Positions 50,065 to 57,495 of a DNA stretch of 64,000 nt are shown in pieces. This stretch comes from Hymenobacter sediminis (GTDB taxonomy: Bacteria; Bacteroidota; Bacteroidia; Cytophagales; Hymenobacteraceae). The position numbers and the translations under genes were made by a program. The notes beneath the pieces are model-generated. The model was not told the origin of the DNA. It saw only the letters and a list, made by a program, of their open reading frames with translations, and did not search any database. Positions within the stretch are counted from its first letter, which is position 1; each line of letters starts with the position of its first letter. Location of the stretch: positions 62,001 to 126,000 of the forward strand of contig NZ_QKNS01000008.1 of assembly GCF_003231285.1 (NCBI RefSeq). The letters run 5' to 3'.

Positions 50065-51717
50065 TTACCATAATACCGTCCACTTGCCCAGCTTTTCCTG
50101 TTGGGTAAAGTAACGCAACATCCATTGGCGCTCGGGTTTCAGCTCGCCTTTCACCAGGAGCACAGGGTGTTGCAGCAGCAAAGCGCCCAGGGCTGGCTCC
50201 TGCTGAGGGTCCTGGAGGTAGAGCAGGTAACGGTGCCAGCTGGTACCAGGCTCAAACTGCGTTTCGCGGTTGAGGTTATGGTTGCCGTCATTCAGGAACA
50301 CGGGCAGCTGGCCCAGCTCGAAGGCCAGGGACGGCAGCAGTTGGTCGTACACCAGCACCTGGCGGTTGGTCAGCTTCTTATCCCGAATGAGCTCGGCCAG
50401 GGGGCGGCTACCGTTGAAGGCCAGCTCGTTCTGCTGCATGATGGGCTTGGCAGAAAGCAGCAGAAACACCGTGAACAGCGTGGTAGCCACCAGCAGGCGC
50501 GGGGCAATCCGCACCTGGTTCCAGAGCGTGAGTGTAAGCACCAGCACCACCACTCCGGCCGCGGGCCAGATGGCCGTGAACGGCTTCACCTCAAACCCGA
50601 GGTTTACTACTGTCGTCAGGATGGGCAGCAGGCACAGGGCACCCAGCAGAAACCCGTAGAACGCCACGATGCCCACGTACCAGCGGTGCAGGGCAGCTTC
50701 GGTGCAGCGGCCCAGGTAGTACACCGTCAGGAGCACTACCCCTGGGAAAATGGGTAGCACGTAGAGCAAGAGCTTGGATTTGGAGAGAGAAAAAAACAGC
50801 AGCGGTACCAGCACCCAGAAGATCAGCACATTGCGCCACTCCCGCGGCACCGAGTTCCAGGGCGTGCGCACGGCCCGCGCTACCAGCGCCACGGCCCACG
50901 GCAGGCTGGTGGCCGGAGCCAGCACCAGGTAAAACCACCAGGGCTTGGCCCGGTTGAAGGTGGCCGCGTTGGCAAAGCGCTCTACGGTGTGCTCAAACAA
51001 AAAATAGCGAAGGAAGGCTGGGTTTTCGGCTATCAGGTACAGATACCAGCTCAGCCCTACCCCTACAAACAGCGCAAAGCCCAGGGCATGATGCAGGGTG
51101 AACGGCCGCTTGGTCTGCCCTTGTTTAAAGTAAAAGCCAATTACTACCATCAGCGGCAACACAAAACCTACCGGGCCTTTCGTGAGGAAGGCCAGCCCTA
51201 GCCCCAGCCAAAACAGGTACAGCCACCGCACTCCGCCGCCGTGGTAGTAGCGCAGAATGCCGTAGGCGGCGGCTAGCTCCAGGGTAGCCAGGTAGGCATC
51301 GGTGGTAACGTTGAGGGCCGAAATAAGCACGACGGGCAGCGTGCCGTAGATAACGGAGGCAGCCAGCGCCCGGGCGCGGTCCTGCTGAAACAGCAGCATC
51401 CCTAGCCCATACATCAGCACTACTTGCAGCAGCACGGCCAGCACCGGCAGCAGGCGCACGCCAAACGTATTCTCGCCGAACAACCCCAGCCCCGCTGCGG
51501 TAAGCCAATAAGTGAGGGGCGGTTTGTGGAAGTGCTGGATGCCCAACAGCCGCGGGTGCAGCCAATCCTGGCCTGCCAGCATTTCCCGGCCTATTTCAGA
51601 GTAGCGTGCCTCACTGCTTTCCAGAGGCCCCCAGCTGCCCAGCTGCCACAAAAAGGCGGCGCCAAGTACCAGAAGAAAAAGCCAGAGCCAGCGGCGGGAG
51701 GTCATTGGGAAGGGCAT
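50065..51717 (-). CDS. Glycosyltransferase family 39 (ArnT/PMT-like)
   Basis: Large integral membrane transferase using polyprenyl-phosphate sugars. From the ATG at 51717, chosen over the far upstream one at 51756, it has 550 residues and about 12 hydrophobic spans. The family's first extracytoplasmic loop shows the acidic ESSEARYSEIGREM, and KPPLTYW follows; FLTKGPVGF is seen later. Probably adds a sugar to lipid A, lipid or protein; the specific acceptor cannot be told. A hydrophobic 63-residue gene lies just upstream on the same strand and may be co-transcribed. Confidence 0.88.
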   Translation of the reverse strand: MPFPMTSRRWLWLFLLVLGAAFLWQLGSWGPLESSEARYSEIGREMLAGQDWLHPRLLGIQHFHKPPLTYWLTAAGLGLFGENTFGVRLLPVLAVLLQVVLMYGLGMLLFQQDRARALAASVIYGTLPVVLISALNVTTDAYLATLELAAAYGILRYYHGGGVRWLYLFWLGLGLAFLTKGPVGFVLPLMVVIGFYFKQGQTKRPFTLHHALGFALFVGVGLSWYLYLIAENPAFLRYFLFEHTVERFANAATFNRAKPWWFYLVLAPATSLPWAVALVARAVRTPWNSVPREWRNVLIFWVLVPLLFFSLSKSKLLLYVLPIFPGVVLLTVYYLGRCTEAALHRWYVGIVAFYGFLLGALCLLPILTTVVNLGFEVKPFTAIWPAAGVVVLVLTLTLWNQVRIAPRLLVATTLFTVFLLLSAKPIMQQNELAFNGSRPLAELIRDKKLTNRQVLVYDQLLPSLAFELGQLPVFLNDGNHNLNRETQFEPGTSWHRYLLYLQDPQQEPALGALLLQHPVLLVKGELKPERQWMLRYFTQQEKLGKWTVLW

Positions 51718-51783
51718 AATCAGAACAGGGTAAAACCGCCGTGAAGGTAGCCACAAAGCCGGCTTTCGGCGGCAACCCTACCC

Positions 51784-51975
51784 CTATTCGCCCCGCATAG
51801 GCTCCTCCGGCTCCTCATCGGGCGGCAGCCCCTGGCCTCGCTTTACGCCCAGAGCAATAAACACAGCCCCTACCCCCGCGAAAGCCAGCCGCTTCGGGTT
51901 GGTCAGACCCAGAACCAGAAACAGAAAGCCGACAAAAAACAGCGGCGTGAAACGGAAACGGCGGGGCGTTGTCAT
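51784..51975 (-). CDS. Small two-span membrane protein
   Basis: 63 residues with two hydrophobic stretches (FTPLFFVGFLFLVLGL and LAFAGVGAVFIALGV) and an acidic tail (PPDEEPEEPM). It precedes the GT39 gene on the same strand, with a 66-bp gap. No family recognised; small size and location suggest a membrane accessory. Confidence 0.55.
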   Translation of the reverse strand: MTTPRRFRFTPLFFVGFLFLVLGLTNPKRLAFAGVGAVFIALGVKRGQGLPPDEEPEEPMRGE

Positions 51976-52169
51976 GGTTACCCAACATACAAAACTCTGG
52001 CCGGAGTACCTATCTGGCCGGCACAGGGAGGTAGGGAGCAGCCAGGAGTTTAGGAGAGGTACCGCTACCCACTTGTTCAGGGAGTTTGTTTCCTACCCCC
52101 TCCCCGGCCTTGAACTTCGCCTACTGCCGGCCGCGCCGTACCTTGCGGCTTGTTTACATGCCTTAAATT

Positions 52170-52772
52170 GTGAATGATCCTGAAATCCGGGCGCTTCTTT
52201 ACCCTCTCCTAACGGGCGGCGTGTACGTGGATGAGCTGCCCACTGGCACCACCCGGGCCGATGTCGTCCACATCACGGAGCAGTTTATGCACGGCTACGA
52301 GCTGAAAGGCGACGGCGACACGCTGCAGCGGGTGGCCAAGCAGCTGCCCTGCTACGGCCGGGCCTACGACTTTGTCACCTTCGTCGTCACGGAAAAGCAC
52401 TTGCCCAAGCTTCTGCCCCTGCTGCCCGAGTGGGTGGGTGTGCTGGTGGCATCGGCGGAGGGGTTGCGCCCGTACCGCCCGGCCCTGTACAATGCAACTG
52501 TGGAGCGCCCGGCCGTAGCGGCTTTGCTGCGGCTGGAGGAAATCAAGCAGTTTTTGCTGGCCCAGGGGCTGGCGGGCGTGAGCACCTACCGCCGCCGCGA
52601 CGTACTGAATTTCTTGCGCACTACGCAGCTGGTTACGCTTTCGGCCCTAGCTCACCACGTCCGGCGGCAGCTCATGGGCCGGATGGATGAGCGCCTGGCC
52701 TTCCGGGCCGAACGTAAAGCCGAACGGGAACGGGTAGCAGCCCGTCGGCGCAAGCGCCCCAAGCGAAAATAA
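52170..52772 (+). CDS. sce7726-family protein, PD-(D/E)xK nuclease-like
   Basis: 200 residues. The sequence ADVVHITEQFMHGYELKGDGDTL contains Asp31 and the Glu44-x-Lys46 pair that are the active-site residues of PD-(D/E)xK nucleases, and the following TLQRVAKQLPCYGRAYDFVTFVV is the hallmark of the sce7726 group. The start codon is GTG at 52170. The C-terminal 40 residues are extremely basic (ERKAERERVAARRRKRPKRK), suggesting nucleic-acid binding. No methylase, toxin or phage gene is nearby. Function of the family is not established. Confidence 0.8.
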   Translation: MNDPEIRALLYPLLTGGVYVDELPTGTTRADVVHITEQFMHGYELKGDGDTLQRVAKQLPCYGRAYDFVTFVVTEKHLPKLLPLLPEWVGVLVASAEGLRPYRPALYNATVERPAVAALLRLEEIKQFLLAQGLAGVSTYRRRDVLNFLRTTQLVTLSALAHHVRRQLMGRMDERLAFRAERKAERERVAARRRKRPKRK

Positions 52773-52854
52773 GGCTCGCCGGCATTGCTTGGAGTGTAGC
52801 TGCCTACGTAGGCGGCCAGCAGCTTTAGCGCGGTAATTTATCGGGCAAAAACAA

Positions 52855-55122
52855 TCAACGGAAAAACAGGGTGGCACTCAGGCGGGCAAAGAAGGGCGTA
52901 CCGGGCGTGAAGTGGATTTCCTCTACCGGCGTGGCCTCATTGCGCAGACGGCTTTCGGTGGCAAACTGAGTTTCTTTCCAGCGAGTGTTGAGCAAGTTCT
53001 GCACCGAAAGGCCCAGTTGGTAGCGCGAACGGGTATAATTCACCTGCGCATCGGTCACGAAATAGCCTTTGGCTACCAAGGAGTTGTCCTCGTTGGCGGG
53101 CCGGTTAGCTAGGTAACGGTAGCGCAGGGAGCCGCTGAGCCGGTGCCAGTTTTGCACGCTCAGCCCACCCGCCGAAGTAAGCCTGGGGGCTAGCGGCAGG
53201 TAGTTGTTGCCGGCTTCTTCGCCGAGGGCGCGAGGCTTGGCGGCGCTCAGGTCGGCATCGGCGTAGAGGTGGCGCGTGAGTTGGTAGCGCACCGAAAGGT
53301 CGAGGCCCTGGCGGCGGGTGCGCCCCCCAGGTTCTACTACCCCTTCGTCGCCCACGTACACGAATTCCTGGGCCAGCCACAGGTACCACGCTGCCGCCTG
53401 CAAGAGCAGACGCGGAGCAGGTTTCACCACTACCCCCAAATCGGTGCCGAAGGCGGCTGGCAGCACTTGGCGGCCGTTCTGTGGCACTACCACGCGGGTA
53501 TCGTTGGAGTGGAAGCCCTTACCTGCCTTGAGGTAGAGCTGCAGGTTGGGCGAGAACGTATAGGCTAGGTTCAGCTTCGGCGACACGATGGCGGCTGTGG
53601 CCCGCCGGAGCCTCACAGGCACTTCTAGCTGGTTGCGGTACTGGTTGCGGAATATATCCAGGCGCACGCCGGCCGTCAGGTTCAGGCGCGGGGTTAGTTG
53701 CAGCACTTCATCGAGGTAGAGGCCGGCGTTCAGCTCGTTGATGTCGCCCAGCTGGCGCTGTTCCAGCGTTTCGCGGCGGCCCAGGGTGTGGGAGAGTTCT
53801 GTATCGGCGGTGAGGTCGTGGCGGTAGTGCAGGCCTAGCCTCGAAGTAAGGGGTAGGGAGCCGAGGCGGTGGGCGTGGCTGTAGCTGCCATTGTAGCCGA
53901 AAAGGTGACGCTGCTCCTTCTGCCGGATCTGGTCACCGTTGAGGGAATCCTGCAGGAAAAAGGTGAAGTTGGAGTACAGCTCGAAGCCGTAGCGAGAGTA
54001 AAAAAGCTGGTTGCGCAGCACATTGCCGGCGGGCGTCATCGTCACCAGTTCAGCATTCAGGTTCGAGCGGCTGGTTTCGCCGCCTTCACTGGGGTCCACG
54101 GAGCCAAACCAGCCAATGAGCCCCTGCGCTACGGCCCGGTCCGGAACCTGGCCCGAGTGGTTCCACTTGCTGTAGAAGGTAGAGCCCGTGAGCGTCAGGC
54201 GGCTGCTGGGCGTGAGGTGGCCGTGGAATTTCCCTACCACGTTAAGCCGGTTAAAGTCCTGGGGGTTGTCGAAGTAGCCATTGGAAAAGGAATACTCCGA
54301 GGCTAGGTAGGCCGACTGCTCCTTGGCGCGGGCCCCAGCGCCGAGCAGGTTAACAGCAGCTACGGCGCGGTACGTGTCATACTGGCCGGCCTCAAGCTTG
54401 GCAAAAGAGCTGTCGAGGGCGGTGCGGGTGCGGAAGTTTACCCAGCCGGCCGTAGCCAGGTTGCCCTGCTCAGGGGTATAGGGGCCTTTGCCGAAATCTA
54501 CGGCCTGCACCAACTCCGGAATCACGAAGTGCAGATCAGCGTAGCCCTGCCCATGGGCGTGCGACACCATATTCACGGGCATGCCATCCACCGATAGCCG
54601 GATATCCGTGCCGTGGTCGAGGTCGAAGCCGCGCAAAAACAACTGCTCGGCCTTGCCACCACCTGCGTGCTGCCCAATAAACAGGCCAGGCACCAGCCGC
54701 AGAATTTCCTGGGAGTTGGTGATGGGCCGCAGCCGAATGTCGAGGGCGCTGATAAGCTGCTGCTCCTGGGGCCGCTCGGCCGAAACGGACACTTCCTTCA
54801 GCTCAACCTGGGCTGTTACCAACCGGGTTTGGACTTGGGTGGTCTGATCTTCCGACACCGTGATAGTGGCCCTGATGCTCTGATAACCCAGGTGCGAAAG
54901 GGCTACCTGATACGTACCGGCCGGCAGGTTAGTAAAACGGTATTGCCCCAGCGCATTGGTAAACGTGCTACGACTGGGCGCCAACAGCCGCACTGCTACA
55001 CCGCCCAACGGCAATTGAGTAGTCGCGTCAGATACCCGCCCGCTAATGGCACCGCTATTATGCGCCAGCGCCCAGACAGGAAATAAAAACAGGAAGAGCA
55101 AGAAGGTAAACAGGTGTTTCAA
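52855..55122 (-). CDS. TonB-dependent receptor with carboxypeptidase-regulatory-like domain
   Basis: Outer membrane receptor of 755 residues for import of an unidentified substrate. The start is TTG at 55122: the encoded signal (KHLFTFLLFLFLFPVWALA) begins there, and upstream frame residues look untranslated. After the signal there is a CarboxypepD_reg-like beta-sandwich (SGRVSDATTQLPLGGVAVRL... GQYRFTNLPAGTY), the plug (SNQEILRLVPGL style, HAHGQGYADLHFVIPE), and a 22-strand barrel ending in a terminal Phe-x-Phe-Phe-Arg. The HAHGQGY stretch in the plug is a recurrent subgroup feature. No SusD neighbour, so it is not a classical glycan system. Confidence 0.9.
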   Translation of the reverse strand: MKHLFTFLLFLFLFPVWALAHNSGAISGRVSDATTQLPLGGVAVRLLAPSRSTFTNALGQYRFTNLPAGTYQVALSHLGYQSIRATITVSEDQTTQVQTRLVTAQVELKEVSVSAERPQEQQLISALDIRLRPITNSQEILRLVPGLFIGQHAGGGKAEQLFLRGFDLDHGTDIRLSVDGMPVNMVSHAHGQGYADLHFVIPELVQAVDFGKGPYTPEQGNLATAGWVNFRTRTALDSSFAKLEAGQYDTYRAVAAVNLLGAGARAKEQSAYLASEYSFSNGYFDNPQDFNRLNVVGKFHGHLTPSSRLTLTGSTFYSKWNHSGQVPDRAVAQGLIGWFGSVDPSEGGETSRSNLNAELVTMTPAGNVLRNQLFYSRYGFELYSNFTFFLQDSLNGDQIRQKEQRHLFGYNGSYSHAHRLGSLPLTSRLGLHYRHDLTADTELSHTLGRRETLEQRQLGDINELNAGLYLDEVLQLTPRLNLTAGVRLDIFRNQYRNQLEVPVRLRRATAAIVSPKLNLAYTFSPNLQLYLKAGKGFHSNDTRVVVPQNGRQVLPAAFGTDLGVVVKPAPRLLLQAAAWYLWLAQEFVYVGDEGVVEPGGRTRRQGLDLSVRYQLTRHLYADADLSAAKPRALGEEAGNNYLPLAPRLTSAGGLSVQNWHRLSGSLRYRYLANRPANEDNSLVAKGYFVTDAQVNYTRSRYQLGLSVQNLLNTRWKETQFATESRLRNEATPVEEIHFTPGTPFFARLSATLFFR

Positions 55123-55418
55123 TAGAGGTAGGATAAAGCAGCCAGCAGCACTGCTGTGCTCTGTTGGCTTCGGAAAAGAGAGAAGTAGAAAGCAGTATGC
55201 CTGCCTCCCTGAATGGAGGCAAAAGTACGGCCTGCTTACTCTGAAAGCATGTTCATTTAGCAAGTGAGCAAGTGCTACCCCGCAGGTCGAGCACACCACT
55301 CGTGGCATTAGCCATACCCACAAACGGGCTGACGGCGCAGTTATATCTGATTTTAAAAGCCTACCCTATTACTACCTAAGTTATTATTAGCCAACCACTA
55401 ACACGTCCATTATTACGC

Positions 55419-55447
55419 TTGTAAAGTCTGACAGCGCTTTACTTTCG
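55419..55447 (+). promoter_or_regulatory. Promoter of the Lgt-fusion leader
   Basis: TTG-N18-TACTTTCG, one base off the TAnnTTTG consensus with proper spacing; 215 bp before the ATG at 55662. Confidence 0.45.
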
Positions 55448-55562
55448 TTATGCGGTGTCACCGGTGGCGGCCTACCTTCAACTCGTTATCCGCCTTCCTA
55501 TTCCTTCGTGACGGGCCTTTGGGCTCCCTCGTTACCTACCGGTTTTTATTGCTGCATCCTAG

Positions 55563-55604
55563 CCGCCGCCTTTGCCTCGTTCCGGGGGCGGGGCGGCGGT
55601 TTTT
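55563..55604 (+). terminator. Terminator-like hairpin in the Lgt-fusion leader
   Basis: CCGCCGCC and GGCGGCGG with a 20-nt loop, then TTTTTA; it lies between the promoter and the gene and so could act as an attenuator. Confidence 0.55.
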
Positions 55605-55661
55605 AGTAAAGCTTGATTTGCGCGCTAAGCATCTGACTTTCCCTGTTTTACTCTTCCCGCT

Positions 55662-57485
55662 ATGTTTCCGTCTACTGTTGTCGCCGTTCCGCACGGCCCC
55701 GATTATTACGCACTGTTCTATGTGTTGGGCTTTGGCGTGAACCTGGCGCTGCTGTTGTGGGAAGGTCGGCAGCGCGGCTACCCCTTCCGCTCCTGGCTAC
55801 TGTTGCTGGCCTGCGTGGCCGTGCCGTTTATTCTGGGTACCAAGCTGCTGGCGTTGTCGGGTCCGGAATGGGCAGCGTTGATGAGCAGCGGCCAGTTGCC
55901 AGCTTCGGAAGCCCGTTCCGTTTTGGGCGGGGCACTGGCCTCAGGAATGGTGCTGCCGCTGCTGCGGCGGGCGTTCGGCTACGGCCGCCATGTGTACGAC
56001 GCGTTTGCCCTACCCCTGTGCGCGGCCCTGGTGGTGCAGTGTGTGGGCTGTGTGCTGACGGGCTGTTGCTTTGGGGTGCCCACAGCGGGTGGTTGGGGCT
56101 TCACCTACGGGCCCGATACCTTACCCTACCTCGTGCAGGCATACCAAGGGCTAATTCCGGCGGGGGCCACTGCCTCGCTTCCTACCCACCCTACCCAGCT
56201 CTATGCCCTGGTACTTTGCGCGGGGGTAGGCATTGTGCTGCTGCTCACGCGCCACCGCGTATGGCCAGGTGGTAGTCGCCGCTGGCTACAGGTAGGGCTG
56301 CTACTGGCCGGCCGCTTTGTGCTGGAATTCTGGCGCGACCCGGCCAGTGAGCCAGTAGGCGCTTCGGCTCATACACATGGCGGCCTGACGCTGCTTCAGC
56401 TGCAGTGGGCTTTGCTTTTGCTGGCTCCGGCCACGCTGGGTATCTGGTGGTGGCAGGTTCGGCGGGCACGCCAGCTTGCTTTCGAGGCAGAACTGGCCCC
56501 TGCCAATTTTACGGGTCGGAACCTGCTGGCAGTTATGGGCCTACTGCTGCTCACTGCTTGGTTAGGACCCTGGGCACTGAGCCTTCCGGAAGTACTGGTA
56601 GTGAAGGCTTTGCTACTGATCGTGCTGGTGCTCGAGCTCGGGGCCTACCTACTGAGTGTGGCCTCCACACCCCGGCCGGTGCGGACGGCGCTACCCCTGG
56701 TACTGGCCAGCACGGTGTTTGTGCTGACCAGCCAGATTTCGCCTGATACGGCCCAGTCTGCTACCGCCCCCGAGAAGTATTACACCCTCAGCGGCAGCTT
56801 CAGCTCGGGCCGTTTTCTGCGGGAACAGAACACGGAGGGCGGCTGCGGCGGTAGTACGCCCCTGGAACTTTACCGCCACCGCTACGCCACCGGCACCATC
56901 GACTTTTCCCGGACCAAAACGCCCGGCGCAGATCCGGATGGAGATGTACACATGGCCGAAAGAACGCTGGGCGTGCGCCTCCACGTAGGCGGCGACCAGG
57001 AAACGCCCCTGGGCGCGGGCCCGTACAACCGCCGCACCACCCTGTTCGCCCTCAACCCTTACGTGCAGCTCGACCGCCCCTGGGTGGGTGTCGGGGTGGG
57101 CATGATGTTCGGCAACCTGGGCTACCATCGGTACATATCCGGAGATGAGGTCAGTGTATTTGATATGCAAGCCTCGGTGCGGGTGGGACAGCGCGAGAAA
57201 GTGTACGCCCTGGCTGACTATAACTACCTCAACTACGGCAGCGCCAATCCACAGCAACGCTTTGGCATCGGCACGGGGCTAGGTGGCTCCAAATGGCAGC
57301 TGTTGGCCGGCGCGGCCAGCAGCAAAGGCTACGATGTGCAGGAGGGAGCCAGTCGGTGGTCGGGGTTTGCGGAAGCGGGCTTCCGCCCTACCCCCGCCTG
57401 GCAGATCAATTCGTTTGCTCTCTTCGGCAACCCCAACCAGCAGCAAGTGGGGTTGCGGCTAAGTCGCCGCCTGAGTGCACGCTAG
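55662..57485 (+). CDS. Lgt-like membrane protein fused to outer-membrane-type domain
   Basis: 607 residues. The N-terminal about 250 resemble prolipoprotein diacylglyceryl transferase (Lgt): multiple membrane spans, CVLTGCCFGVPTAGG (GCCFG at 134-138 replaces the classical GRxGNFxNxE), HPTQLY (166-171) and GRFVLEFWRDP (207-217). These are shared by Lgt-like proteins of unsettled activity. More membrane spans run to about residue 365. After a short linker come about 200 residues of beta-rich, Tyr/Gly-rich sequence resembling a porin-like barrel or periplasmic beta-sandwich (GVGVGMMFGNLGYHR...). One polypeptide with inner- and outer-membrane-type parts is unusual. Divergent from a TonB receptor. 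Confidence 0.7.
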   Translation: MFPSTVVAVPHGPDYYALFYVLGFGVNLALLLWEGRQRGYPFRSWLLLLACVAVPFILGTKLLALSGPEWAALMSSGQLPASEARSVLGGALASGMVLPLLRRAFGYGRHVYDAFALPLCAALVVQCVGCVLTGCCFGVPTAGGWGFTYGPDTLPYLVQAYQGLIPAGATASLPTHPTQLYALVLCAGVGIVLLLTRHRVWPGGSRRWLQVGLLLAGRFVLEFWRDPASEPVGASAHTHGGLTLLQLQWALLLLAPATLGIWWWQVRRARQLAFEAELAPANFTGRNLLAVMGLLLLTAWLGPWALSLPEVLVVKALLLIVLVLELGAYLLSVASTPRPVRTALPLVLASTVFVLTSQISPDTAQSATAPEKYYTLSGSFSSGRFLREQNTEGGCGGSTPLELYRHRYATGTIDFSRTKTPGADPDGDVHMAERTLGVRLHVGGDQETPLGAGPYNRRTTLFALNPYVQLDRPWVGVGVGMMFGNLGYHRYISGDEVSVFDMQASVRVGQREKVYALADYNYLNYGSANPQQRFGIGTGLGGSKWQLLAGAASSKGYDVQEGASRWSGFAEAGFRPTPAWQINSFALFGNPNQQQVGLRLSRRLSAR

Positions 57486-57495
57486 TGTCTGGGGC

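Larger units (their letters stand above)
55123..55661. other. Divergent region between TonB receptor and Lgt-fusion gene
   Basis: Contains a good promoter (TTG at 55419-55421 and TACTTTCG at 55440-55447, 18 bp apart) facing right, then a leader of over 200 nt that includes a GC-rich hairpin followed by T5 (55563-55604). The short ORF starting at 55450 is not convincing. Promoter of the receptor was not identified. Confidence 0.55.

Noticed and set aside
55450..55740. 96-codon ORF in the Lgt-fusion leader
   Set aside because: It overlaps the real gene in another frame, crosses the hairpin and has no recognisable feature.
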